Positions 40,265 through 49,365 of a stretch of DNA of 64,000 nucleotides are shown here, in pieces. Within the stretch, counting starts at the first letter, position 1; each line of letters opens with the position of its first letter. The stretch is from Brevibacillus gelatini (GTDB lineage: Bacteria > Bacillota > Bacilli > Brevibacillales > Brevibacillaceae), in contig NZ_RHHS01000028.1 of NCBI RefSeq assembly GCF_003710935.1, positions 43,020 through 107,019 on the forward strand. The letters are read 5' to 3'. Both the position numbers and the translations under genes were made by a program. The notes under the pieces were generated by a model. That model saw nothing but the letters and a program-made list of their open reading frames with translations. It made no database searches and was not told the origin of the DNA.

Positions 40265-41641
40265 ATGCAAAAAGTCGTTGTCCTTGGAACTGGTCCTGCA
40301 GGACTTACTGCCGCAATTTATCTTGCTCGTGCAAACATGAATCCGCTTGTCATTGAGGGAAATGAACCAGGAGGTCAATTGACCCTGACAACGGAAGTAG
40401 AAAACTTCCCTGGGTTTCCTGAAGGAATTATGGGACCTGAACTTATGCAAAACATGCGTAAGCAAGCGGAACGGTTTGGAGCGACATTTCAAAGAGGTTG
40501 GGTAACGAAGGCAGACCTTACGAAACGCCCTTTCACGCTAACGATAGATGGATCGGAACAAATTCAAACGGAAACCTTGATCGTCTCAACGGGTGCCTCT
40601 GCAAAGTTGCTCGAAATTCCAGGTGAGAAGGAGAATATCGGACGTGGTGTAAGCACATGTGCTACCTGCGATGGTTTCTTCTTCAGAGGGAAAAAGGTCA
40701 TCATTGTCGGTGGTGGTGACTCTGCGATGGAGGAAGCCAACTTCTTGACGAGATTTGCAACAGAGGTAAGAGTTGTTCATCGTAGAAGCGAACTTCGAGC
40801 CTCAAAAATTATGCAAGATCGAGCTCGTAAAAACCCCAAAATTACCTGGAGTTTGAATTGTACTCCCATCGAGGTTATTGCAGGAGAAAAGGGAGTAACG
40901 GGTCTCAAAGTAAAACATAACGACACTGGCACTGAAGAAATCATCGAGACTGAGGGTATTTTTGTTGCGATCGGGCATCGACCAAACACTGCTTTCCTCC
41001 AAGGTCAAATCAAAACGGACGAAACAGGCTATATTGTCGTAACCCCTGGTACAACGGAAACCAATATCCCTGGAGTATTTGCGTGTGGTGACGTCCAAGA
41101 CCATCGTTATCGCCAAGCGATTACTGCAGCTGGAACGGGATGTATGGCAGCACTTGATTGTGAGAAATTTCTCGAAGAAAATGCCGTTCACGATTGGAGC
41201 ATGCCCGAACCGAAATCATATCAAGCATTGGTGGATGATAATATTTTCTTTGGTGGGGCAGCGGATGTTGAGTCCATGATTAAACAAGAGGGAGTGGAAG
41301 TGGTAGTAGATCTACGTGGAGAAGCAGAGAAACCCGCATTTTCAAATCCTGATGTTCAGTGGATACAGATTGTACTCGGTGATAATGCCATCACGAATCA
41401 GGATGTTCTCTTTAAACAAGCGATCGACGAAGTAGTGAATGCCTATAAAAGTGGAAAGAAGGTTGCGTTCCATTGTAATGGTGGGCGCGGTAGAACGGGA
41501 GCAGTAGCAGCGGGAGTGCATCTCACTCTTGGCTTAAGCACAACACTCCAGGAGGCAGAGGAAAAAGTAAAAGATATTCGTCCCGCAGTCAACATCAAAC
41601 CTGCACAAAGAGAAGCTTTGGAAAAGTTGTTTGAAGCATGA
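40265..41641 (+). CDS. Thioredoxin reductase fused to a dual-specificity-type phosphatase
   Basis: ATG 40265 after AGGAGG. Residues 1 to about 305 form a TrxB: FAD loop GTGPAGLTAA, redox motif CATCDGFFF, NADPH loop GGGDSAMEEA and FACGDVQDHRYRQ near the end. A further about 150 residues contain VEVVVDLRGEAEKP and the catalytic loop HCNGGRGRTGAVAA (CX5R plus Thr), that is, a tyrosine or dual-specificity phosphatase fold. TrxB recycles thioredoxin for ArsC. The phosphatase part, whose CX5R loop resembles that of ArsC chemistry only in outline, has no known role here. I see no frameshift between the two parts. Confidence 0.85.
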   Translation: MQKVVVLGTGPAGLTAAIYLARANMNPLVIEGNEPGGQLTLTTEVENFPGFPEGIMGPELMQNMRKQAERFGATFQRGWVTKADLTKRPFTLTIDGSEQIQTETLIVSTGASAKLLEIPGEKENIGRGVSTCATCDGFFFRGKKVIIVGGGDSAMEEANFLTRFATEVRVVHRRSELRASKIMQDRARKNPKITWSLNCTPIEVIAGEKGVTGLKVKHNDTGTEEIIETEGIFVAIGHRPNTAFLQGQIKTDETGYIVVTPGTTETNIPGVFACGDVQDHRYRQAITAAGTGCMAALDCEKFLEENAVHDWSMPEPKSYQALVDDNIFFGGAADVESMIKQEGVEVVVDLRGEAEKPAFSNPDVQWIQIVLGDNAITNQDVLFKQAIDEVVNAYKSGKKVAFHCNGGRGRTGAVAAGVHLTLGLSTTLQEAEEKVKDIRPAVNIKPAQREALEKLFEA

Positions 41642-41964
41642 CGGGGTTCTCTTCATGTTGGGAAACAAGAAAATCATATATTTTCTTTGTACCTGTAATT
41701 CGTGCCGCAGTCAGATGGCAGAGGGTTTTACACGTCATTATTTTGGCGAAGATTTTGCCATTTATAGTGGTGGATTATATGCGAAGGGAGTCCATCCTCT
41801 TTCGATAAAGGTTATGCAGAGAGAGGGATAGACATCTCCCAGCAAACATCTGGCAGCATTAACTCAGAAATTCTGATGAGAGCATCGCTAAGCGGAACGC
41901 TCCTGTCCGACACTTCCAAATTCGATCTACACGTTTCATTGGGGAATCGAAGACCGGACAATGT

Positions 41965-43125
41965 GGGTCTGTCAAGGTTTTTGTGTAAACTCGATCAACC
42001 GATATATGAAATGGTTTCATCCCCCTAATTGGGACATCTTTTTCGAAGCCAATAAAGTCAAGGGCGTAAGGCGTAGCGGACCCTTGACATATTGGTAGAG
42101 AGAAAGATAATCCCTTCGGGGATGAAGCCTTTCATTTGTTAGCGGATGTACGGCTGTACTCGATCCTCAAAGAAAACAGATAGCTGCAAGAGAATCTGGC
42201 CCCAGTTCTGGACTCGTCCCGTCCACTTTCGCAGAACATCCATGGTTACGAGATATAACATCTTCAGAAGGGCCTCGTCTGTGGGAAACATGGCTTTTCC
42301 CTTTGTAACTTTTCGAAGCTGTCGATGATAACTTTCTATGACGTTGGTTGTATAGATCAGCTTTCGAATCTCAGGAGGGTATTTAAAGAAAGTGGCAATC
42401 TCGTCCCAATTATTCCGCCAGGAACGAACCATCAAGGGATATTTACTGCCCCAGGTTTGTTCAAACTGCTCAAGTTCTTCCAAAGCAGCTTGCTCCGTTG
42501 GAGCTTTATAGATAGGTTTCAGCTCGGACGTAATCTTTTTTAGATCCTTATAGGAGACATACTTGATGGAGTTTCGGATTTGATGGATTACACATTTCTG
42601 AATCTCCGTCTTCGGATAACATGCCGAAATTGCCTCCGTAAAACCGCGAAGGTTATCGACGCTCGTAATGAGAATATCCTGGACTCCACGATTTTTCAGT
42701 TCATTGAGTACATGTAGCCAGAATTTGGCCGATTCATTCTCCCCAATCCAGATTCCAAGCACATCTTTATGACCGTCAAGGTCAATACCAATTACCATAT
42801 AGGCGGCTTTATTGACGATAGCTCCGTCTTGCTTTACCTTAAAGTGAATTGCGTCTAGGAAAACAACAGCATAAACCGATTGCAACGGGCGATTTTGCCA
42901 CTCTTTGATCATCGGAACGACCTTATTCGTTACATTGGAAATGAGTGTTGGTGAGACGTCGATGCCATAGAGCTGCTGCAGATGGTCTTGGATATCGCGT
43001 GTAGATATTTTTCGCTTTGATCCACTGCTTGATTTGCTCTTTTGACATCATAAGAATCTCCCAACCTTTCTACTCATAATTGTAGTTTAGAGGTTGAGAG
43101 TTTACACAAATTATTTTACAGACTC
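41965..43125 (-). mobile_element. Internally deleted IS256-family element with 8-bp target duplication
   Basis: The 8 bp GACAATGT flank it (41957-41964 and 43126-43133). Ends are inverted: GGGTCTGTC then TTTTTGTGTAAACTC at the left, and the complement of GAGTTTACACAAATT then TTTTACAGACTC at the right. At 1161 bp it is shorter than a full element because the transposase N-terminal region is deleted. It is different from the element at 31029-32593. Confidence 0.88.
42139..43051 (-). pseudogene. IS256-family transposase with internal N-terminal deletion
   Basis: On the minus strand, after a start MMSKEQIKQ at 43051, the frame breaks. The rest reads KISTRDIQDHLQQLYGIDVSPTLISN and then the intact C-terminal part from 42912 (VFLDAIHFKVKQDG, ITSVDNLRGF, CVIHQIRNS, NVIESYHRQLRKV). 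The join skips roughly 100 or more residues of the N-terminal domain. The catalytic DDE part is present but the protein cannot be made whole, so the element is probably immobile without help. Confidence 0.85.
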
Positions 43126-43230
43126 GACAATGTTTGTTGGATGTGACGAAGAGGTCACTTCAAAATTTCGGGAAATTCGCGATGAAATTGCAGAGAAAGT
43201 GAAGGCTTTAGAGAGAATCCTAAATCGTAT

Positions 43231-43263
43231 AAAAACAGCTGAGGAGTAATCCTCAGCTGTTTC
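43231..43263. terminator. Bidirectional terminator
   Basis: AACAGCTGAGGA (43234-43245) pairs perfectly with TCCTCAGCTGTT (43250-43261), with T-rich sequence on both sides. It separates the broken arsC from the leftward small cysteine-rich gene. Confidence 0.8.
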
Positions 43264-43264
43264 A

Positions 43265-43465
43265 TTATCCGCAGCAAGAAGAGTTGTTTTCTTGTACATT
43301 AGTTGTGCAGCAGGAAGAGTTGCTCTCATTTGTTTCGTTACCGCAGCAAGATTCAGAATCTTTTTCTTGGTTTTCATTAGTCACTTCTGTAATATCAACA
43401 CCACAGCAGTTTCCTTGCCCTTTCGCAGAATGACCATTTACTAATTTTTTAATGAAGTTTGTCAT
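43265..43465 (-). CDS. Small CC-motif cysteine-rich protein, 66 aa
   Basis: The minus-strand ATG at 43465 follows a TAGGAGG site. The sequence begins MTNFIKKLV and contains four CC pairs (NCCGVDITEV, SCCGNET, SCCTTNV, SCCG at the end) in an Asn/Ser/Glu-rich background. The first repeat resembles the SCCDVKIEEV repeat of the 48-residue protein at 35951-36097, so both belong to one unrecognised family. Location within the arsenic island suggests arsenite binding. No signal peptide is seen. Confidence 0.65.
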   Translation of the reverse strand: MTNFIKKLVNGHSAKGQGNCCGVDITEVTNENQEKDSESCCGNETNESNSSCCTTNVQENNSSCCG

Positions 43466-43487
43466 AATAAATTCCTCCTAAACGTTT

Positions 43488-44708
43488 TTATTTGATTCCC
43501 GTAAGAAAGGGGGAATCAACAAGTTGATTAACAATGTCAAATACAACCGCGAATCCTTTTTCGATTGGCTTGACATGAAGATTGTCCGGGTTATCGTTTA
43601 AGGTGTGAATGTTCGTCGAATCAGGTAATGTAGGTTTTTGACCTAATCCGATAGTGGGAATTCCCTTTTGAATAAAAGCTACAGAATCATCTCCACCTGC
43701 GATCCAACGAACGTCAATACCGTGATTCTTGATTACATCAGAAGCTAGTTCGGTTAACCAGTCAATGGAAGCTTTATGACCGGTTCGAAGTGCAAAAAGC
43801 TCTGGCTCAAAGCCCAAACAATCGAGATTTATGACTGCAGATAAGGGTACAGGTGGGTTCGATGCAAGATGCTTTGCACCCCACAAACCAGACTCTTCCC
43901 CTGTTAAAAAAGCTACCAGAATGGTAAAGGGGAGTGGTTGTTCACGCTTAGCAAGCATTCTAGCAACCTCAAGCATGACCGCAACACCGGAAGCATTATC
44001 AATAGTTCCAGGGAAACGAACTCCTTTTGGATCATCACCAAGGTGATCGTAATGGGCGGTTAAGGCAAGGGTGTATCTTGTATCAACACCTGGAAGGATC
44101 CCAAGCACGTTTTTGCAGGGAAGCGTGTTCATTTCCAGGGGGATCTCAATCGAAACCTGAAGCCCCTGTTTCCTAGAAAATTCCTGTGCAAGAGATCGCC
44201 GGATGCGAAGTACGGGAAGTTTGTTTTTATTCGAGCCATGAACGGTTTTGTGAAAGGACTCCGGTTCTCCCGATTCGATCAGAAGGGCAGCAACGCCCAG
44301 ACTAGCCGCATAATCAATCGTTCCCCTTACATCAAAATCGTTGGGACGCTCAGGTATTAAGACAATTTTTCCAGCCAGATCTTTGGGCGAAACGTCATCT
44401 CCATCGCGAATGGTGATTAACTCTCCAGTTACGGACCCTCCGGATGAGAAGGGAGAGTATTCAGCAAAGTCAATTCGATGGTGCAATCCTTTCCCGCCAA
44501 TGGTAACAAATGCAGGAGCCATCAGTCTGGAAGCCGGAACATTTACCTTTGAAAAGTAACCGTCTTCCCCAGCAGGGGAGAAGCCAGCGCTTTGTAATGA
44601 AGAGGCAAGGAATTCTGCTGCCTTACGAGCTCCTTCCGTCCCCGAAATACGACCAGAAAATTCTGCGCTACTAAGAACGTACATGTCATGTATAATCCGA
44701 TCCATCAT
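43488..44708 (-). CDS. M28-family metallopeptidase with PA-like insert
   Basis: The minus-strand ATG at 44708 follows GGGAGA; further upstream starts lack support. The roughly 406-residue protein contains TAHYDHLG, GTIDNASGVAVMLE, FLTGEESGLWGAKHL and a terminal IHTLNDN, giving the His, Asp, Glu-Glu and His residues for two zinc ions of M28 aminopeptidases. A PA-like insert lies at about 100-190. No clear signal peptide is present. It removes N-terminal residues from peptides; any link to the neighbouring metal genes is not evident. Confidence 0.88.
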   Translation of the reverse strand: MMDRIIHDMYVLSSAEFSGRISGTEGARKAAEFLASSLQSAGFSPAGEDGYFSKVNVPASRLMAPAFVTIGGKGLHHRIDFAEYSPFSSGGSVTGELITIRDGDDVSPKDLAGKIVLIPERPNDFDVRGTIDYAASLGVAALLIESGEPESFHKTVHGSNKNKLPVLRIRRSLAQEFSRKQGLQVSIEIPLEMNTLPCKNVLGILPGVDTRYTLALTAHYDHLGDDPKGVRFPGTIDNASGVAVMLEVARMLAKREQPLPFTILVAFLTGEESGLWGAKHLASNPPVPLSAVINLDCLGFEPELFALRTGHKASIDWLTELASDVIKNHGIDVRWIAGGDDSVAFIQKGIPTIGLGQKPTLPDSTNIHTLNDNPDNLHVKPIEKGFAVVFDIVNQLVDSPFLTGIK

Positions 44709-44746
44709 GGGTATCTCCCTAGCACACATCTTCTGGCAGTATCCCA

Positions 44747-45589
44747 GTGGAAGTTTACTTTGCACCGGAGGATAACCCGATTCAACAGCTTATTAATATC
44801 GTTAACAATGCGCAGCACAATGTGTATTTTGACTATTTCTCATTTACTGATGACAATTTACGCACAGCGTTGATAAATGCAAAAAATCGTGGAGTGAACG
44901 TGGAAGGAATCTTTGATATCAGTCAATATGGATCAAACGGTCCCTACGGAGAATTTGCCTACCTTGCTCATGCAGAAATTCCGGTGAGTATTGCTGATGT
45001 TCCATATGGCGGGAAAATGCACAGTAAGGTGTTGATTGCAGACAAAGGCTATACGAGTGCCGTTGTCGCAACTGGCTCTTTCAACGCGAGTGAAAATGCG
45101 AATGATTCAAACAGCGAAAATTTAATGATCATCCGAGATAAAGCGACTGCAGATAAATATTACAACGAGTTTTTACGGATTCGTGGTTCTTATGGACGCG
45201 GAACAGCTTCAATCGATAAAGCAAGTGTACCGGCGGGCTCGACACAGACCATTAAGGTCACGTTGCGCGCTCCATCAACATACCCAATCAATAAGGTAAA
45301 AGTCATGGCGCCTCCAAAATGGCCAGATCCTACGGCATCGACAGTTACTGCAGTTAAGAGTGACGGGACTGATCTCACCAGCAAGTTAACTTTCTCCGGT
45401 AATAATGTTTATTTGAATAACGCGGGATTACTAGGGAATCAAAGTGTCACCTTCACCTTTAGTAACTGGACGGCACCAACCATCGCAGGAGATTATACCT
45501 GGTATGTTGAGACCGTTACGAGCCGTGCATCCGACCAGTATGATTATCTGCCAGTAAATTATCAAGCTGCCACGTTGACCGTGCAGTGA
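44747..45589 (+). pseudogene. Phospholipase D-like protein, 5'-truncated
   Basis: The reading frame opens after TAG at 44720 without a ribosome binding site or signal peptide, and begins in the middle of a recognisable protein (PVEVYFAPEDNPIQQLINIV). One HKD motif (GGKMHSKVLIADKG, then GSFNASENAND) is intact. PLD enzymes need two such motifs, or dimerise. The C-terminal about 120 residues look like an Ig/beta-sandwich domain. The missing 5' part coincides with the border to the M28 gene, so a rearrangement near 44722 is likely. The GTG at 44747 is only the first possible start. Confidence 0.7.
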
Positions 45590-45597
45590 GCAATTGT

Positions 45598-45622
45598 CCC
45601 TCGCTACAACGAGGGATTTTTC
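45598..45622 (+). terminator. Terminator after PLD-like gene
   Basis: CCCTCG (45598-45603) pairs with CGAGGG (45610-45615), then ATTTTTC. Confidence 0.75.
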
Positions 45623-45700
45623 TTGCGTTAAATGGATAAATCAGGTGCTGTCAGGCAAAAAATATGTTCGGTTATAAAACATGAAGTGAGGTTGAATGTA

Positions 45701-45874
45701 GTGAAGAACCAGATGTTTATACAAAGCTTAATTGAAGCCAGCAACAGAAGGGCAAGAGAAGAAAAATCATTGGAGGAATTATTCAAACGACCGATTCTAC
45801 ACAGGCAAATCAACGGTAACGAGGTGTATGTGCCTTTAGACTTGGTGCGGTTAGGTTGGAAAGTTGAATCATAG
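45701..45874 (+). CDS. Hypothetical small protein
   Basis: From GTG 45701 (or a longer form from 45632) a protein of about 57 residues is read, with ASNRRAREEKSLEELFKRPILHR and VYVPLDLVRLGW. No family is recognised. The ribosome binding site is weak, so this may be the remnant of a larger gene. Confidence 0.35.
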   Translation: MKNQMFIQSLIEASNRRAREEKSLEELFKRPILHRQINGNEVYVPLDLVRLGWKVES

Positions 45875-46105
45875 AGGGAAATCACGATCTTCTATGGCCA
45901 TGATGTAGTTGGCCTTCTGCTCACTAATCTTCTTCTGGCTGCCTGCTCCTTGTTTATCTTGATCCTCTAACTGACGTGCACCTTCTTGTGTGAACTGCTC
46001 TTTCTGGGTAGGTGGAGTTGTTTCGCTTTGACTATGAACCGTTCGAACATGCACTAAGAAGCAGCGCAAAGTAGTATAACTAAGGGAAAGTGGTGGACGG
46101 CTCAT
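45869..46105 (-). CDS. Hypothetical small hydrophilic protein
   Basis: The minus-strand ATG at 46105 has AAGGGG 9 nt upstream. The 78-residue product is Gln/Glu/Lys-rich in its C-terminal two-thirds. No family is recognised and it may not be expressed. Confidence 0.25.
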   Translation of the reverse strand: MSRPPLSLSYTTLRCFLVHVRTVHSQSETTPPTQKEQFTQEGARQLEDQDKQGAGSQKKISEQKANYIMAIEDRDFPL

Positions 46106-46287
46106 GCCAATTAACCCCTTCCATACCCCGAAGACTTTGATTAACCAGTTTATTTTTACACCGCGGGAAATCGCAGCGATGAAGACTGTTAATACAATGG
46201 ATGAAAGGTAATTTTAGCGGTCCGTGAGATAACAAAGGAGTTCATGGGACGAATACAAAATTTCAGATAAACATCTAACGAAAATGG

Positions 46288-46314
46288 GCCAGAGGCTGAG
46301 CCTCCGGTTTTTCT
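46288..46314 (+). terminator. Terminator
   Basis: GAGGCT/AGCCTC stem with flanking CC/GG pairs, followed by TTTTTCTT. The remaining 46106-46377 holds only a 34-codon frame (46104-46208) I cannot support. Confidence 0.65.
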
Positions 46315-46377
46315 TATTGAATAAGCCTAATCATCATGGACAAGATACTACTGCTAAGTCAATTAGGAGGTGATTAT

Positions 46378-46629
46378 ATGATAAACCAGCAGCAAATGTT
46401 AGCGGCGCACGAGTCGCTTGAAATACATGAGGTGCTCAACTTCAAGACGCTTTGTTTAGCTAAGTCCAAATTAATGCAAGGCTTAGTGTTCGACCAGGAA
46501 CTTAAAGACTTGATGCAGAAGGACGTACAGCAGTCCATTCAAGCTATTGCCGATCTACAAGCTGTGTATGCCAAAGCTCCATTCCAAGCGCCGGTCCCTG
46601 AATTCCGACCGACACCAATCTTGAAATGA
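46378..46629 (+). CDS. Small CotF-related spore coat protein 1
   Basis: ATG 46378 after AGGAGG (46364-46369). The 83-residue helical protein ([37 protein letters not shown]) resembles YraG-like members of the CotF coat family. It pairs with the following CotF-type gene and with the two genes after adh, mirroring the yraG-yraF-adhB-yraE-yraD arrangement of Bacillus subtilis. It is expected to be produced in the mother cell and assembled in the spore coat. Confidence 0.75.
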   Translation: MINQQQMLAAHESLEIHEVLNFKTLCLAKSKLMQGLVFDQELKDLMQKDVQQSIQAIADLQAVYAKAPFQAPVPEFRPTPILK

Positions 46630-46639
46630 GGTGGCAATT

Positions 46640-47050
46640 ATGACATTGGATCGGGTAGATTCCATTAAGATGGATTATGTTGATCCCGCTAACTCGCTAA
46701 ATATGCCAGAGATGGCGGATATGACGTTTGCGATGGACTTTCTTATCCGCGTCAAAGAAGGGGTTCGAAACACGGCGACGGCTTTAACGGAAACCGTCTC
46801 CCCTGATGCCAGAGCCCTGCTGCGCACTCAGCTCCATCAGAGCATCGCGCTGCACCAGGAAATTACGGACCTTATGGTCCGCAAGAAATGGTTTCATCCT
46901 TACGATCTCCGAGAACAGTACCAATTGGATCAGTTGTCGGCTGAAAACACGGTGGAGATCGGCAAGCTGAAACTGTTCCCGGACGACACGAGACGCAAAA
47001 GCATGTTCGATCGCACGCCGGACGAGCATATTGGAGGAAACATGGCATGA
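46640..47050 (+). CDS. CotF-family spore coat protein 2
   Basis: ATG 46640 after GAGGTGG. The 136-residue protein has [39 protein letters not shown], typical of the CotF/YraF ferritin-like helical family, and ends with an extended tail. Its stop overlaps adh by 4 bp. It is likely a spore coat component, cotranscribed with its neighbours. Confidence 0.8.
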   Translation: MTLDRVDSIKMDYVDPANSLNMPEMADMTFAMDFLIRVKEGVRNTATALTETVSPDARALLRTQLHQSIALHQEITDLMVRKKWFHPYDLREQYQLDQLSAENTVEIGKLKLFPDDTRRKSMFDRTPDEHIGGNMA

Positions 47051-48183
47051 AGGCAGTTACGTACCAAGGCATCAAGAATGTCGTAGTGAAAGAGGTCCCA
47101 GATCCGAAGATTCAGAAGGCCGACGATGCGATCATCAGACTGACAACTACAGCGATTTGCGGCTCGGACTTGCACCTCTTTCATGGGATGATCCCGAATT
47201 TGCAGGAGGATTATGTCATCGGGCACGAGCCGATGGGTGTCGTAGAGGAGGTCGGTCCCAGCGTTACGAAATTGAAAAAAGGCGACCGCGTGATCATCCC
47301 GTTCAACATCGCTTGCGGTGAATGCTTTTACTGTAAGAATCACTTGGAAAGCCAGTGTGATAATTCGAACGAGAATGGGGAGATGGGCGCCTATTTCGGC
47401 TATTCCGGAACGACTGGCGGGTATCCTGGCGGACAAGCCGAGTATTTGAGGGTCCCTTATGCGAACTTCACACATTTCAAAATTCCGGAGAGCTGTGAGC
47501 ATCCCGACGAGAAACTGTGCCTAATTGCCGATGCGATGACGACCGCGTTCTGGAGTGTTGATAATGCCGGCGTGAAGGAAGGGGACACAGTCATCGTAAT
47601 CGGCTGCGGTCCGGTTGGGCTGCTGGTGCAGAAGTTTGCTTGGTTCAAAGGTGCAAAGCGGGTGATCGCGGCTGACTACCTCGACTACCGTCTTCAGCAT
47701 GCGAAACGGACGAACAACGTGGAGACAGTAAACGTAGAGTCGGAGGAGAACATCGGTAACCATCTGAAGGAAATGACTAAAGGTGGTGCGGACGTCGTCA
47801 TCGACTGCTCGGGAATGAGCGGCAAGATGTCTCCGCTGGAGGCCTTGGCTTCCGGCCTTAAGCTTCACGGTGGCGCTATGGGCGGTCTCGTTATTGCTTC
47901 GCAGGCTGTACGCAAAGGCGGCACGATTCAGGTAACAGGTGTATACGGCGGACGGTACAATGCATTCCCGTTAGGCGACATCTTTCAGCGGAACGTCAAT
48001 CTTCGCATGGGCCAGGCGCCAGTTATCCACTACATGCCGTATATGTACGAACTGATCGATACCGGCAAGGTTGATCCGGGCGACGTCATTACGCACGTAA
48101 TCCCGCTGAGCGAGGCAAAGCGTGGATATGAGATTTTTGACACGAGACAAGACAATTGCATCAAAGTAGTGCTCAAGCCATAA
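47047..48183 (+). CDS. Zinc-dependent alcohol dehydrogenase (AdhB/formaldehyde-dehydrogenase-like)
   Basis: The 378-residue MDR-family enzyme has the catalytic zinc Cys in [12 protein letters not shown] and GHEPMG, the structural zinc loop [15 protein letters not shown], and the NAD loop [12 protein letters not shown]. Its position between CotF-type gene pairs matches adhB of the yra cluster in Bacillus. It oxidises alcohols or aldehydes with NAD(P); the physiological substrate in spores is unknown. Confidence 0.9.
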   Translation: MKAVTYQGIKNVVVKEVPDPKIQKADDAIIRLTTTAICGSDLHLFHGMIPNLQEDYVIGHEPMGVVEEVGPSVTKLKKGDRVIIPFNIACGECFYCKNHLESQCDNSNENGEMGAYFGYSGTTGGYPGGQAEYLRVPYANFTHFKIPESCEHPDEKLCLIADAMTTAFWSVDNAGVKEGDTVIVIGCGPVGLLVQKFAWFKGAKRVIAADYLDYRLQHAKRTNNVETVNVESEENIGNHLKEMTKGGADVVIDCSGMSGKMSPLEALASGLKLHGGAMGGLVIASQAVRKGGTIQVTGVYGGRYNAFPLGDIFQRNVNLRMGQAPVIHYMPYMYELIDTGKVDPGDVITHVIPLSEAKRGYEIFDTRQDNCIKVVLKP

Positions 48184-48208
48184 TTTTATGATTGGAGGTA
48201 CGCGTGCC

Positions 48209-48403
48209 ATGGTTTATGCTATGCACGAAACGCTCGAAGTTCACGAAATGGCGGCGTTCAAAACCGTATGTATAACCAAGTCCAAAACGATGCATGCATT
48301 GGTTTCGGACCCGGCGTTAAAGGCTATTCTGCAGCAAGACGTTGAGATCTCGACTCGCCAGCTGCAGGAGCTCGGTGCGATTCTAGCTAAAGCAACCCAA
48401 TAG
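48209..48403 (+). CDS. Small CotF-related spore coat protein 3
   Basis: ATG 48209 after GGAGGTA. The 64-residue protein (METLEVHE-like start, AFKTVCITKSKTMHALV, QQDVEISTRQL) is a close relative of the protein at 46378-46629. It belongs to the pair that follows adh in yra-type clusters. Confidence 0.75.
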   Translation: MVYAMHETLEVHEMAAFKTVCITKSKTMHALVSDPALKAILQQDVEISTRQLQELGAILAKATQ

Positions 48404-48414
48404 GAGATGACAGC

Positions 48415-48714
48415 ATGAACACACTTCTTGAGCATTTGACCGGTCTGCATACGATGACCGATCAAGTTATTGCGATGGACTTTCTGATCGCTGCGAAGAG
48501 CGGCGTGAGAAACTACGCTATGGCGGTAACGGAGGCCTACACTCCAGAAATTAAGGCGATGCTCATTAAGCAATTAGAGGAAGCAATCGACATGCACGAG
48601 CGAATCTCGATGTATCTGATGGAGCGTGGCTGGTACCACCCGTGGAACGTGAAAGAGCAATACCAGTTCGACCTGCAGAACATCCAGACCGCTTTGAATG
48701 CACCTACGCTATAG
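48415..48714 (+). CDS. CotF-family spore coat protein 4
   Basis: The 99-residue helical protein (MTDQVIAMDFLIAAKSGVRNYAMAVTEAYTPEIKAML) is a short relative of the gene at 46640. GGAGATG precedes the ATG. It is the last gene of the coat/adh operon, followed by a terminator. Confidence 0.8.
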   Translation: MNTLLEHLTGLHTMTDQVIAMDFLIAAKSGVRNYAMAVTEAYTPEIKAMLIKQLEEAIDMHERISMYLMERGWYHPWNVKEQYQFDLQNIQTALNAPTL

Positions 48715-48750
48715 CACTGGGAAGGCGGTGTATTGAGGACGCTGTCTGGT

Positions 48751-48775
48751 AAGCACCCAAGAGGGTGCTTTTTTA
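48751..48775 (+). terminator. Terminator of spore coat/adh operon
   Basis: AAGCACCC (48751-48758) pairs with GGGTGCTT (48763-48770), followed by TTTTT. Confidence 0.85.
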
Positions 48776-48927
48776 CGCTAACGAGGATCGATAGTGAAAT
48801 AATTGGTGGTATTGGACTCAAATAAGGATTCATCTTTGGAAGATTCTGGGCTGTCGTTCTGTTTCAGTTGTCCATTCAGTTTCCAGAGCGAGTTTAACCA
48901 TATCTCCGCTGAACCTAACGACTATTG

Positions 48928-48955
48928 GAGTTTACACAAAATCATTGACAGACCC
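48928..48955 (-). mobile_element. Solitary IS256-family end, remnant
   Basis: The minus strand reads GGGTCTGTCAATGATTTTGT then GTAAACTCC, nearly the same as the left end of the element at 41965. No transposase is nearby. It marks a former insertion or rearrangement in the gene-free stretch 48776-49013, in which I see no other feature. Confidence 0.65.
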
Positions 48956-49013
48956 CTAGTTTCCACGCCCACACGTGTTTGTAACGATGGCCGTTACCAC
49001 GTTACAGCTTTGG

Positions 49014-49247
49014 CTATTCATCCTTTTCTGACCAAACTAAGTAACCTATGCCAAGGGCTAATGCCAGAATGCTAAGGATTAATGGTGTGTTTCCAATATA
49101 ATCGAGCCACTTATTGAATTCTGTGGAACCAAATGAGCTAGGAGTATTTGCAGAGCTGATACTGTAAATTGCCGCACAAATATATCGAGTTGAAAATAAC
49201 AAAGCGGATATTAAACAAAACCCTATACCCACAATTTTTTTTGCCAT
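49014..49247 (-). CDS. Small membrane protein, 77 aa
   Basis: The minus-strand ATG at 49247 (MAKKIVGIGFCLISALLFS) lies about 9 nt after GGTGGGA; a GTG at 49262 is less likely. Two hydrophobic helices (residues 4-24 and 50-70) flank a short polar loop. No family is recognised. Confidence 0.5.
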   Translation of the reverse strand: MAKKIVGIGFCLISALLFSTRYICAAIYSISSANTPSSFGSTEFNKWLDYIGNTPLILSILALALGIGYLVWSEKDE

Positions 49248-49339
49248 GTGATCTAATCCCACCCTTTAATCACATTAAGTAGGGAAGCCTTTCTAGTTAT
49301 TCATGTCTAATTAGCATAACATAAATTTTTACATAAAAC

Positions 49340-49365
49340 AAAAAAGGGGGAATTCCCCTTTTTTA
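49340..49365. terminator. Bidirectional terminator
   Basis: AAAAAAGGGG and CCCCTTTTTT flank GAATT, ending at the stop of the leftward secreted-protein gene. Confidence 0.75.

Larger units (their letters stand above)
41655..43249 (+). pseudogene. Second arsC-like gene, frameshifted and interrupted by IS256-family element
   Basis: It starts KKIIYFLCTCNSCRSQMAEGFTRHYFGEDF and stops at 41829 after a frameshift. Continuing pieces (GIDISQQTSGSINSEILMRA, then FHWGIEDRTMF) appear in shifted frames up to the IS at 41965. After the IS the coding continues with EEVTSKFREIRDEIAEKVKAL to TAA at 43249. The LMW-phosphatase loop CTCNSCR is intact. The gene was probably an arsenate reductase or related enzyme in the same island, now nonfunctional. 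Confidence 0.78.

Noticed and set aside
45869..46105. A confident spore coat gene on the minus strand
   Set aside because: It has only a plausible ribosome binding site and no recognisable family; kept as a low-confidence entry.
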